DNA from: Candidatus Heimdallarchaeum endolithica
GTDB lineage: Archaea; Asgardarchaeota; Heimdallarchaeia; Heimdallarchaeales; Heimdallarchaeaceae
Assembly: GCA_021513715.1 (NCBI GenBank)
Contig: CP084167.1
Coordinates: forward strand, 2,959,060-3,023,059
Reading direction: 5' to 3'
Length of the DNA stretch: 64,000 nucleotides
Of the stretch, positions 52,344-61,299 are shown piece after piece (the stretch's first letter is position 1; each line of letters starts with the position of its first letter). The notes beneath the pieces are model-generated. The model saw nothing but the letters and a program-made list of their open reading frames with translations, made no database searches and had not been told where the DNA came from. The position numbers and the translations under genes are program-made.

Positions 52344-53732
52344 ATGAGTAATATTCGAGAAAACTTTGTTATTCTCGCTATTGTTTCTCTAACTTCCTTT
52401 ACAATTTCTTTCGCTGGGTCATCATTGAATCTTGCTATTCCAATAATGCAAATTGATCTTCAAGCAGATTCGCCCACAATGAGTTGGTTTGTTACAATCT
52501 ATATTTTAGCAACAGCTATGTTTCAAATACCTTTTGCTAAACTTTCTGACATCTTCGATAGAAAATTAATTTATTTATTAGGACTATTCATTTTTTCTAT
52601 GTCCTGTGTTGTAATTATTTTTTGTAAAAATATTTCTTTATTGCTTTTACTTCGTTTTCTCCAAGGTTTTGGTGGAGCTTTAACATATGCTACTGGAACA
52701 GCAATTCTAGCTAATACTTTTTCACCAGAAATTAAAGGAAAAATATTTGGAATAAATATTTCATCAGTTTATTTTGGGTTGACAACAGGACCAGTAGTTG
52801 GAGGATTGATTGTTAGTTATTTTTCTTGGAGAGGGATTTTTGTTGTAATTTCCTTATTGGGTGTTCTTTCATCAATTCTAATTTTGTTGAAAGTTGACAT
52901 TAATCTAGAAAAAATTTCTGGTGAAAGGTTTGATTTTTTAGGAGCTCTATTTTATACACTTACACTTATTGCTCTTCTGTATGGTTTTAGAATACTGCCA
53001 AAAACTGTGGGTTACATTCTTATAGGAAGTTCAATTCTTTTTAGTGTATTCTTTATTTTCTGGGAATCAAAAGTAGCCAATCCCTTAATCCAATTATCTA
53101 TCTTTAAAAACAACAGATTTTTTACATTTGCTAATTTATCATCAATAACTTATTATGCTTCAGTTTCTGCTATAGCTTTTTTAATAAATTTGTTTTTGCA
53201 AAATGTAAAAAACTTATCTCCTCAAGTTGTAGGCTTTATTTTGCTTTCACGTCCTTTATCGCAAGCTCTTGTAGCCCCTTTTGGAGGTTTACTCTCTGAT
53301 AGGGTTGAACATAGAATTTTAACAACTATAGGAACAATTTTGGGAGCTTTAAGTTTGTTATTCTTTCTTTTTCTTAATGCTAATACTCCTATATATTTAA
53401 TTCTTTTAAGTCTAATGTTAGGTGGAATAGGTTTTGGTCTTTTTTCTTCTCCTAATACCAATTCAATAATGAGTGGAGTGGGAAGAAAATATTATAACAC
53501 AGCTTCAGCATTAATTGGAACTATGAGAACAATTGGACAAACAATATCAATGGGTATAGTCACAATTGTCTTTGCTATTCTGATTGGAAAAGAACAAGTT
53601 GGAACTGCTATTTATAATAGTAAATTAATTGAAAGTACTAATATTTTATTTACTATATTTCTTGGTATAAGTATAGTAGCTTCAATATTCTCTTTTTTGA
53701 GAGGAAAGCAATTTAATGTTCATAATGACTAA
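52344..53732 (+). CDS. MFS transporter, DHA2 (14-helix) type
   Basis: About 462 residues and 14 hydrophobic segments. It opens with SLNLAIPIMQIDLQADSPTMSWFVTIYILATAMFQIPFAKLSD-type sequence: the IPxMQxDL start, then the loop 2-3 motif AKLSDIFDRK, and RFLQGFGGALTYATG, typical of EmrB/QacA drug:proton antiporters. The ATG at 52344 is chosen over the in-frame TTG at 52305, since a TATA-like box lies within that interval. Probably exports hydrophobic compounds; the substrate is not predictable. Confidence 0.9.
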   Translation: MSNIRENFVILAIVSLTSFTISFAGSSLNLAIPIMQIDLQADSPTMSWFVTIYILATAMFQIPFAKLSDIFDRKLIYLLGLFIFSMSCVVIIFCKNISLLLLLRFLQGFGGALTYATGTAILANTFSPEIKGKIFGINISSVYFGLTTGPVVGGLIVSYFSWRGIFVVISLLGVLSSILILLKVDINLEKISGERFDFLGALFYTLTLIALLYGFRILPKTVGYILIGSSILFSVFFIFWESKVANPLIQLSIFKNNRFFTFANLSSITYYASVSAIAFLINLFLQNVKNLSPQVVGFILLSRPLSQALVAPFGGLLSDRVEHRILTTIGTILGALSLLFFLFLNANTPIYLILLSLMLGGIGFGLFSSPNTNSIMSGVGRKYYNTASALIGTMRTIGQTISMGIVTIVFAILIGKEQVGTAIYNSKLIESTNILFTIFLGISIVASIFSFLRGKQFNVHND

Positions 53733-53779
53733 TCATTTTTAAGAAATAATTAAATATCATTAGTTTTTTTTTGTTCAAC

Positions 53780-55210
53780 ATGACTGGATTTAGAAACTAT
53801 TTTACTAATATAAAAGAGAATTATAATAAAGCAAAAGAAGGAGAAGGTTTTTCTTTTCTTTTCACGATTGTAATTGGTTTAGGTTTCTTTACCACTGCAA
53901 TTACATGGTCGATGTATAATGTTTATATCCCTACCTATTTGGATGAATACCTGAAATTAAATTGGGGTGAATTGAGTTTTGCTAGTACAATTATCGGTTT
54001 TATAATGGTTTTAGATAATATTACTGCAGTTCTTATGCAACCTTGGATAGGTCATATTAGTGATCGAATATGGAAAAGATACTCTCCTGGTAAGTGGGGA
54101 CGAAGAATGCCTTTTATTGTTATAGGAATCCCTCTTGGAGCATTGTTTTTTGCAATGTTGGGGTTGTTTGGTACTGATACTTTTAATGGAAATCCTATGA
54201 CAGGTTTTATACTACTGTTACTAACCATAGGTGGATTTAATATTTCAATGGCATTGTATCGTTCTCCTGTTGTAGCATTAATGCCTGATTTAGTGCCAAA
54301 AGAATATCGAAGCAGAGGAAACGGTTTAATCAACTTAATGGGCGGAGTAGGCGCACTAGTTGCTTTGTTTATTTTACCAATTGTTTATCGAGTAAACCCT
54401 TTGTTAGCTTACTTTATTGTAAGTTTAGTGATGATTTTCTGCTTAGTTATCCTATTCTTTACAATAACTGAACCAGAAGTACTCAAAGACAAGGAAGAAA
54501 AAGAAGAAGTGAAAATTATTCAAACTTTGAAAGAATTTTTTTCACAGAAAGATAAAAGCATGATTTTTATCTTATTTGCTATTTTCGCTTGGTTCTTAGG
54601 TTATAATATCATCGAAACGTTTTTTTCGTTGTACGGTGTTAATATCCTTCAGATAGAGAAAGAAGATGCTAGCACTATTTTGGGGGTATTAGCTTTAATG
54701 TTCATTCTCTCCTCTGTACCTGCTGGTTTTATTGCAAAGAAGATTGGAAGAAAAAGAACAATCTTAGTAGGATTAGCAATAATTTTAGTGGCTTTGGTTG
54801 TTGCTGCGATTTTTTCTGTATTAGCAATCCCAAGTTTACAAGCTCGAACAACATTCTTGGGAATGGATGTTCCTTATACAGCTTTTATTATCCTAGGTTG
54901 CTTTTTCTTCAGCGGTATAGGCTGGGCTTTTGTAAATATCAATAGTATTGTTATTGTTTGGACTTTAGCTGGGAAAGAGCGAGTAGGAGCAGGAACAGGA
55001 GTGTATTACTTCTTCTCTGCTTCAGCTGCAATAATTGGACCAGTTCTAATAGGCGGAATATTCGACTTAATTAGGTACATATTTGGTCTTCCAGCAGGAT
55101 TACAATATAAAACTTTATTCTTCTTCTCATCCTTCTTCTATTTAGTAGCATTTGTTCTCACTCTTTTCGTTAAAACTACTGGAGTAGAAGGAGAAAAAGA
55201 AGAGGAGTAA
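53780..55210 (+). CDS. MFS transporter, SLC45/sugar-cation type
   Basis: About 476 residues, 12 hydrophobic helices. The first cytoplasmic motif GHISDRIWKRYSPGKWGRRMPFI and the later YRSPVVALMPDLVPKEYRSRGNG are characteristic of SLC45/sucrose:proton and GPH-type carriers. A charged loop (KEEKEEVKIIQTLKEFF) divides the halves, and GFIAKKIGRKRTIL is the second-half motif. The ATG at 53780 is preferred to the TTG at 53771. Likely imports a disaccharide or glycoside with H+ or Na+. It follows the first MFS gene by 47 bases. Confidence 0.9.
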   Translation: MTGFRNYFTNIKENYNKAKEGEGFSFLFTIVIGLGFFTTAITWSMYNVYIPTYLDEYLKLNWGELSFASTIIGFIMVLDNITAVLMQPWIGHISDRIWKRYSPGKWGRRMPFIVIGIPLGALFFAMLGLFGTDTFNGNPMTGFILLLLTIGGFNISMALYRSPVVALMPDLVPKEYRSRGNGLINLMGGVGALVALFILPIVYRVNPLLAYFIVSLVMIFCLVILFFTITEPEVLKDKEEKEEVKIIQTLKEFFSQKDKSMIFILFAIFAWFLGYNIIETFFSLYGVNILQIEKEDASTILGVLALMFILSSVPAGFIAKKIGRKRTILVGLAIILVALVVAAIFSVLAIPSLQARTTFLGMDVPYTAFIILGCFFFSGIGWAFVNINSIVIVWTLAGKERVGAGTGVYYFFSASAAIIGPVLIGGIFDLIRYIFGLPAGLQYKTLFFFSSFFYLVAFVLTLFVKTTGVEGEKEEE

Positions 55211-55224
55211 ATTAATCCTTTTTT

Positions 55225-58200
55225 TTATTCTTTTGAAGAAGAAGGAAGAAAAACCATTCCTTCTTTTCTTTTTGCATCTACTCTTACTATTAAAGGTACT
55301 TCTGTTTGAACATGGACAACATATTTTTTCTCTTCAACAATTTTCTGTTCTCTTAACCACCCCCAATTTATGACATGTTTTTCCAGATTGTGCTTTATGT
55401 ATAGGTAACCTAAATTGCCTGCAACGATAGAAGAGAAAAAGTGACTTCCTTGACTAAAATCTACACTGAAATCTGCTGTTGAAGCTTCGACAATAGCTAT
55501 TGCTCCGTTAATATTGGTCCATTTGACAGGAATTCCTAGAAATCTATCTGCCGTTCCCCATCGACCAAAACCAATTAAGATATAAGGTAAGTTTTTATCA
55601 CTTAAAATAGCATTTAACTCATCTATTTCTTGAACAATCTCAAGTGTCTTTGTTTTATCAAAGGTTTCTGGTCTAACAAAAACGATATCATTGATGTCTT
55701 TTCTTATTAAGTTACCACTAACTGTGTTTGAGAAAAGAATAATTTTATCTTTTTGTATCATAGAATAATCCTCAAATTCTAGTTCTTCTTGTAATAGAAA
55801 AGGTCGAATTTGAAGCATGTAGAATTGATCTCTTTCTTCTTTATTAGATCTGAAATTACCTGCAAATTCTATTTCAATTGAAGAACCCATAGCTTTTTCT
55901 CCAATTTCCATCATTGTATTAACTATCTCAGCTAGAGGAAATATCTCTAGTTTTAATTGTTGATTAAAAGTTATAACAGGAGAACCTTTTTGATAATATC
56001 CTGTCCTTAATGTTTCAGAATTAAAGTCATATGTATCTGCTATCTTAGTCAGTGTTCCATCTTTTATTGCATGAGTTAAATTATACTTTTTCACATAAGG
56101 GTCTGTAGTTTCAATATCAAATTCATCTTTTTCAATATCTATAGCATAGAATGAGTTTTGACTTTGGTTAAGAAGCTCTTTAATATCTGCATAATAGTTC
56201 ACTTTTGGATATTTGGGACTGAATCGGATTGATTGTCCTCCTTCTACAACATATCTTCCTAAACCCAAAGCCACACTAGCTATCCTATCCTCTGATTTCA
56301 TATAATGACCTATAGGATAAAAATTGAAGGAGGACGCTGTTCCACTAAAATTGGGATAGTATCTCCCATCGTATCGTTTTCCCACGACCTCTTGTATAAC
56401 AACAGCCATTTTAGACTGCTCTACAGTCATATCAATTAACTCTGCATATGTTCTTGCAAGTTTCAAAAAGGGTGACGCGTAGACTAATTTTATTGCTGTA
56501 CATAGTTGATTTAAACGTTTTTTATTATCTGGATTATTATTAGGTAACATATATGTTTCAAAAATTCCAGCAAAAGGCTGATAAGCTGAATCTTCCAACA
56601 AGCTTGAAGAACGAATAGCTAAAGGCTTTTTAAGGTCTTTAAGTAAGAACTGTAAATCCTCTCTCAAACTAGAAGATAATTTAGCTTTAACGAACTTTTC
56701 TTTTATTTGTTTATCTGTAACATTTGGTTTGTGAGCAAATTCATATAAATTGTTATCAGACATGAATTTATCAAATTCATCAGTTCCTATGACAATTGTT
56801 TTAGGTATAGTAATCGTCACATCAGGAAACAAATCTTGAAGTTTAAAAGAATGGATTAAAAACATTAAAAATGCTACCCCTCTCCCCTTTCCTCCTAATG
56901 ATCCTGGACGTAATCTTAAAAAAAGTATTTCTGGGTGATAACTATCCTTGTTAAAATCATTTACTATTCCTTTAGTTTTCTCAACAACTATTCTTCGAAA
57001 ATTATCCAATAAAAATTTTCTTAATTCTTCGTTAGTGAACTCTGAAACCTTTCTTGGTTTAAGCGCTTCTGCTACGTCAAATTCTCCTCTTGCGTTTAAC
57101 CATCCTGAAAAATGGTCATTTTTTCCGTGATATTTTAACGATTCATATGGAATTACTTTTAGCTGTTCATAAAAATCAATAATGTCTTTTGCTTTTCCTA
57201 ATTCTTTGCCTTTTTCATCGCGAAAAATAAAATCACCAAAACCTACACGCTCTAGTAACCATTTGTTTAGAGCGCTTATTATTTCATGACTCCCTTTGTA
57301 AATGAAAAAACACGCTAATTCATCTGCGATCTTTTGATATTCCTTCTTTGAAGATTGTAAAATAACTGGAAGGTTTTTAGTTTCTTTCTTTATCATCTTT
57401 ATAAAATTAATACCTGCGTTTTTGTCTAAAACACCATTTCTAGGAAATTCAACATCAGTAATTACTCCTAAAACATTATCCTTATACTTTGAAAAATACT
57501 CTACTGCTTCCTCATAAGTTTCTGCAAGTAATATTTTAGGCCGTATCCTCATTTTAAGTAGGTCAAGATAATCGTTTGAACCTTCTAGTATTAATCTATG
57601 AGTTTGTTTCATTATTTCTCCATAAAGTTCTGGAAGAAGTAATGAGTAGTGACGTATAGAATCTTCAACGAAAATAAAAACTCTAACATTTGCTATTTTA
57701 ATATCGTTGTCAATATTAAATTTATCTTCTAAATGTTTAACAATTGCCACAAATAACTTTGAATCTCCATTCCAAACAAAAATACGGTCAACATATTTTC
57801 TTTTAGATTTTTCAGGTAAATATTTGATCTCTACAATACTATTTAGAAGAAGGACAACAGGAATATTTTTAATATTTTTCACTTTTTCTCCAAAAGAAAA
57901 GGGATTAATATCTCCCACACGACTCATAGTTATTACTAAATCAAAATCCTCTTTTTTTATTAATTCTAAAGCCTCTGAAGCTAAAGAAACTCTTGTTATT
58001 CTCGGGAGTGTTCTTAAATTGAGATTGCGAAATTCTTCATAAACTTGGTCTGATAATCTTCCGTCTTCTTCTAAGAGGAAACTATCATAAATGGAACTTA
58101 CTATTAATATATTCTTCATTCTTATTTTCATTAATTCATGAAATACTTTGTACCTCGGTTTATATTCTGAAAATAACTGATTTGATCCTCTTATAAAATC

Positions 58201-58281
58201 CAACTTTTTCTCTCCTTTTGCTACTATTACATTATTTTGTCTTCTTCCTATTATTGTTTTCCTTGTGTTCTTAAAAATCAC
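55225..58281 (-). CDS. Receiver-like domains fused to a PEP-synthase-type ATP-binding domain
   Basis: 1,018 residues. After a basic N-terminus, residues about 50-170 and 205-340 look like two response-regulator receiver folds (NILIVSSIYDSF ... DLVITMSRVGD ... IPVVLLLNS; RVFIFVEDS ... GVITDVEFPRNG). From about 450 to 800 comes the ATP/pyruvate-binding domain of PEP synthase/PPDK: GSLGGKGRGVAFL, KPLAIRSSSLLEDSAYQPFAGIFETYM, VVIQEVVGKRY. The catalytic phosphohistidine domain and the PEP barrel of full PEP synthases are absent, so it is not a classical PEP synthase. Probably a phosphotransfer or signalling enzyme. GTG start; the ATG at residue 51 is an alternative. Confidence 0.82.
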   Translation of the reverse strand: MIFKNTRKTIIGRRQNNVIVAKGEKKLDFIRGSNQLFSEYKPRYKVFHELMKIRMKNILIVSSIYDSFLLEEDGRLSDQVYEEFRNLNLRTLPRITRVSLASEALELIKKEDFDLVITMSRVGDINPFSFGEKVKNIKNIPVVLLLNSIVEIKYLPEKSKRKYVDRIFVWNGDSKLFVAIVKHLEDKFNIDNDIKIANVRVFIFVEDSIRHYSLLLPELYGEIMKQTHRLILEGSNDYLDLLKMRIRPKILLAETYEEAVEYFSKYKDNVLGVITDVEFPRNGVLDKNAGINFIKMIKKETKNLPVILQSSKKEYQKIADELACFFIYKGSHEIISALNKWLLERVGFGDFIFRDEKGKELGKAKDIIDFYEQLKVIPYESLKYHGKNDHFSGWLNARGEFDVAEALKPRKVSEFTNEELRKFLLDNFRRIVVEKTKGIVNDFNKDSYHPEILFLRLRPGSLGGKGRGVAFLMFLIHSFKLQDLFPDVTITIPKTIVIGTDEFDKFMSDNNLYEFAHKPNVTDKQIKEKFVKAKLSSSLREDLQFLLKDLKKPLAIRSSSLLEDSAYQPFAGIFETYMLPNNNPDNKKRLNQLCTAIKLVYASPFLKLARTYAELIDMTVEQSKMAVVIQEVVGKRYDGRYYPNFSGTASSFNFYPIGHYMKSEDRIASVALGLGRYVVEGGQSIRFSPKYPKVNYYADIKELLNQSQNSFYAIDIEKDEFDIETTDPYVKKYNLTHAIKDGTLTKIADTYDFNSETLRTGYYQKGSPVITFNQQLKLEIFPLAEIVNTMMEIGEKAMGSSIEIEFAGNFRSNKEERDQFYMLQIRPFLLQEELEFEDYSMIQKDKIILFSNTVSGNLIRKDINDIVFVRPETFDKTKTLEIVQEIDELNAILSDKNLPYILIGFGRWGTADRFLGIPVKWTNINGAIAIVEASTADFSVDFSQGSHFFSSIVAGNLGYLYIKHNLEKHVINWGWLREQKIVEEKKYVVHVQTEVPLIVRVDAKRKEGMVFLPSSSKE

Positions 58282-58408
58282 TGTTTAGCGCTTTTTAACT
58301 TTTGAATCAGAGATTCAAAAGACACGTTTTACTCTTTTTTTGCTTTTTTGATGATTTTAGTTGAAAATATCTATAAATTTGGGAGATAAATATATGGTTT
58401 CAAAGGAA

Positions 58409-58422
58409 AAAGTATTTAAATA
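58409..58422 (+). promoter_or_regulatory. Promoter of the Alba gene
   Basis: GGAAAAAGTATTTAAATA, a BRE-like purine run plus TATA box, lies 55-65 bases before the Alba ATG; the start would fall near 58440-58445 and the leader includes GGTG as ribosome-binding site. Confidence 0.5.
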
Positions 58423-58476
58423 AAGTATTAGACGAACTCATACGTAACTAAGTTACTTATTTACAAGGTGAAAAAA

Positions 58477-58767
58477 ATGTCTGAAGGAGAAAATCAAGAA
58501 AGCGTAATTTTTATTGGCCGAAAATCGACTATTTCTTATGTGTTGGTAGCTGTTACCATACTAAATAAGAATGATACTTGCAATATTCAAGCACGTGGAA
58601 GACAAATTTCCAAGGCTGTTGATGTTGCAGAAATTACTCGACGCAAATTCCTTGCTGATCAAGTCGTTGTAGACAATGTCACAATCTCATCAGAAGAATT
58701 GCCTTCTGATAATGGAGAAGGAACAAAAACAGTAAGTACAATTGAAATTACTCTCAAAAAGAAATAG
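58477..58767 (+). CDS. albA: Alba chromatin/RNA-binding protein
   Basis: 96 residues from the ATG at 58477, with GGTG seven bases upstream (the GTG at 58468 is that element). IFIGRKSTISYVLVAVTIL holds the conserved Lys region that contacts the nucleic acid backbone, followed by the helix-strand IQARGRQISKAVDVAEITRRKF and the closing hairpin VDNVTISSEEL ... TIEITLKKK. Alba dimers coat DNA and RNA in archaea and are regulated by lysine acetylation in some. A single gene with a strong promoter. Confidence 0.95.
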   Translation: MSEGENQESVIFIGRKSTISYVLVAVTILNKNDTCNIQARGRQISKAVDVAEITRRKFLADQVVVDNVTISSEELPSDNGEGTKTVSTIEITLKKK

Positions 58768-58927
58768 TCTGTGAGAGTAGTTAAACGCAGAGATTTTTCC
58801 AATAATTTTTCTTTTTGTTTTATTTTGAAACTATTTTTCTGCTTATTTCCGTTTAATAGCATAGTTTGTGAAAATTCTGCGCTATTTCAAAATATTATTA
58901 TATCTAAACTTTAAACAGTTATAGACA
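58768..58927 (+). terminator. T-rich stretch after Alba
   Basis: ATTTTTCCAATAATTTTTCTTTTTGTTTTATTTT at about 58792-58825 fits an archaeal terminator. A TATA candidate for the next gene lies near 58898-58915. Confidence 0.4.
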
Positions 58928-60712
58928 ATGAATATCCGAACTAAAAGTGATTTTATTTTTGTGATTGTTGGTATATTTGTGTTCTCAGCTCTAAGAGTTG
59001 TTTATAGTCTTTTTGTTGTAAATTGGAGTAGTTATGTAAAAGGAGCAGCTACACCTTCATTTTTATTTTGGATAGATTTTATTTCCTATTTAGTGATTTT
59101 TCTGATATTTCTATTATATGGGTGGTATGTTCGAAGGAAATTTGTTAAAAATAATCAAGATAAAGGAGACAATATTTTACATTACATAATAAAAATGTTT
59201 ATTATAATTTATATTCCAATTTTTCTTATATCTTTAGTTGTTTTTCTTATAAAACAAATTAATCTAAAGGTGTATTATTCTACTTTAATATTCAATGAAA
59301 CTGTTCAAATTGCATTTTTTAGCACATTAATAGGTACTCTTCTTTACAATCAAATTGAGCAGTTTTTTTCAAAAGTTTTTAAATCCTTTAACTATCAAAA
59401 GTACCCCTCTAAAGAGCTATCTCTTATTGAGCAATCAATGGTAAAAACAATAACACGTTATTGGAGTTATGGGCTATGCATAGTTCTCTTCTTTATATTT
59501 TTAGCAAATCTCTTGGTTCTGATTATTTATCCAAGTATCCCCGCAAATTATGATTCAGATATTAAACTAATTATTGCATACCCGAATTTTTCTTTTAGCT
59601 TCAATAACGAAACAGGTTTTCATCAAGAGTTTTTTACTTATGTCAACCTTGATTATACCAAATTCCTTAACTGGAAATTGATACAATCTTTGCTTTGTAT
59701 CTTATTAATTTTAGTGATGGTTTTACTTTACTATCTTCCCATGCAAAAAAAAGAAACAGAACAAGTAAATGAGATTGAAAAGCACGAAGTAGAGGAAATT
59801 GAAGACCAAAAGCAAATTCAAAAAATAGAAAAAGAAACTCCTAAACAAAAAGAAAAAGTAAATAGTGATACAACTCTAGATCAAGAAATTGATTCTATTG
59901 TTTTTCTTAACGAAGAAGATGATTATTATACTCCGAAAGGTTTTATTAAAAAAAGAAATAGGCGATTTGAGCACTTGTTATCCCATATGAAAAAAAGTGA
60001 CATTATTCCCGTAATGAATCTTGCAGCTTTGAATTTGGGTCTAGCTATGGTTTTTATTTATTTCCTTCAACTATTTGCTCCTTCAGCTTCTTTTTCAAGT
60101 TATTCATTGTCAGATTTTCTCTATATTCAACTTTCATCTTTATATTGGGCGGGACTATTTGAAGAAATTTCTTTTAGATTCTTGATTATGGGTGTTCCCC
60201 TATTTTTTATTCATGGGGTTTATTATTTAGTAGTAAAACTTTTGCGATCTTCTAAATCAAAAAGAGAAGATAAAACAAAAGTAAAAGAAGAAAATAAGAA
60301 AAAAAGAACTTTAGAGAATCCTTTTCTTTACTTAACAGGTCGTTGGAAAAAGTTAAAAGTTATTGATTTTATTTTCTTAATAATTTCTTCTTTCTTCTTT
60401 GGATATGTTCATTACCAATTTGGAAGCTGGGCTGTTTGGAAAATTTTTCAAGCAGGGATCGCTGGAATTATTTTTGGGTATGCATACTATAAATTTGGTT
60501 TGCATGCTGCTATCTTTCTTCATACAGTAAATGATTTTGCAATAGGATTAATGATTGTACCAAATTTAGGATTAATTATCCAAGGAGGATTTATAGTTTT
60601 AATGCTCATTTTAATGGGTGTAATGTATGCATTCTATGTTTTCTCATTATTTCTTAAGAAAACAATTAATTTAAACTTTAAAAAACTGAATAAGCAAAAA
60701 GAGGTAAACTAA
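58928..60712 (+). CDS. CPBP-family intramembrane metalloprotease
   Basis: 594 residues. Four N-terminal hydrophobic helices (to about 275) lead to an acidic/lysine-rich cytoplasmic linker (about 278-320), then a membrane domain with the CPBP/CAAX-protease motifs: E412-E413-x3-R417 (FEEISFRFL), H495 (GYVHYQF) and H532-x3-D536 (FLHTVNDF). Eukaryotic relatives (Rce1) trim prenylated CAAX proteins such as Ras/Rab GTPases; prokaryotic ones serve bacteriocin immunity and other roles. The stop overlaps the start of a Rab-like GTPase (TAATG), but that GTPase lacks a C-terminal Cys, so classical CAAX processing is not indicated. Confidence 0.88.
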   Translation: MNIRTKSDFIFVIVGIFVFSALRVVYSLFVVNWSSYVKGAATPSFLFWIDFISYLVIFLIFLLYGWYVRRKFVKNNQDKGDNILHYIIKMFIIIYIPIFLISLVVFLIKQINLKVYYSTLIFNETVQIAFFSTLIGTLLYNQIEQFFSKVFKSFNYQKYPSKELSLIEQSMVKTITRYWSYGLCIVLFFIFLANLLVLIIYPSIPANYDSDIKLIIAYPNFSFSFNNETGFHQEFFTYVNLDYTKFLNWKLIQSLLCILLILVMVLLYYLPMQKKETEQVNEIEKHEVEEIEDQKQIQKIEKETPKQKEKVNSDTTLDQEIDSIVFLNEEDDYYTPKGFIKKRNRRFEHLLSHMKKSDIIPVMNLAALNLGLAMVFIYFLQLFAPSASFSSYSLSDFLYIQLSSLYWAGLFEEISFRFLIMGVPLFFIHGVYYLVVKLLRSSKSKREDKTKVKEENKKKRTLENPFLYLTGRWKKLKVIDFIFLIISSFFFGYVHYQFGSWAVWKIFQAGIAGIIFGYAYYKFGLHAAIFLHTVNDFAIGLMIVPNLGLIIQGGFIVLMLILMGVMYAFYVFSLFLKKTINLNFKKLNKQKEVN

Positions 60713-61299
60713 TGTCACTTGATAACAAACTATACTTTAAGGTTGTTTTAGCTGGGGAAGCAGGTGTAGGAAAAACAAGTCTTCGAAGAAGTTATCTTGG
60801 AGTGGGATTCCAAACACAGCATTTAAGCACTATAGGTGCAGACTTTGCTAGTTACTCTACGAAGATAAATGAACAACGAGTGAATTTTCAGATTTGGGAT
60901 TTAGCAGGTCAAGATATCTTTGAAAGTATGAGAAATTTATATTATAAAGGGAGTTTGGGTGCATTAATGGTTTTTGATGTAACAGACATTTCTAGTTTAG
61001 ATGCATTAAGTAACTGGATATCAGAATTAGAGAAGAATTCAGGAAGAGGAGTTGTTCCTTTTTCGATATTAGGAAACAAAATAGATTTGTTAGATAAGGA
61101 AGAACTTGAAAAAATAAGAAAAAAAGTAGATTTAATATTGAAAAAGTACAATAAAAAATTTGAAAGTAAAGGTTTTTCGATAAATTATTTTGAAACTTCT
61201 GCAAAAACTGGTCACAATGTTAAGATGGCTTTCAACAACCTTGGAGAAGCAATTTTTAATTATCTTGATTTCAGAAGAAAGAAGAGGGAAGAAAATTGA
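60712..61299 (+). CDS. Rab-like small GTPase
   Basis: 195 residues, the Rab/Ras core with all G boxes: G1 GEAGVGKT (15-22), switch I T40-IGADF as in Rabs, G3 WDLAGQD (D63, Gln retained), G4 NKID (122-125) and G5 ETSAKTG. IGADF plus LAGQ place it closer to Rab than to Arf or Ras. The C-terminus ends in RRKKREEN without Cys, so it is not prenylated in the usual way; the basic tail might bind acidic membrane. It is coupled to the upstream protease by TAATG and to the downstream HEAT gene by a 4-base overlap. Confidence 0.95.
   Translation: MSLDNKLYFKVVLAGEAGVGKTSLRRSYLGVGFQTQHLSTIGADFASYSTKINEQRVNFQIWDLAGQDIFESMRNLYYKGSLGALMVFDVTDISSLDALSNWISELEKNSGRGVVPFSILGNKIDLLDKEELEKIRKKVDLILKKYNKKFESKGFSINYFETSAKTGHNVKMAFNNLGEAIFNYLDFRRKKREEN

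Noticed and set aside
55225-58281. A standard PEP synthase (ppsA).
   Set aside because: The swivelling phosphohistidine domain and PEP/pyruvate barrel are missing and the N-terminal receiver-like folds do not belong to that enzyme.
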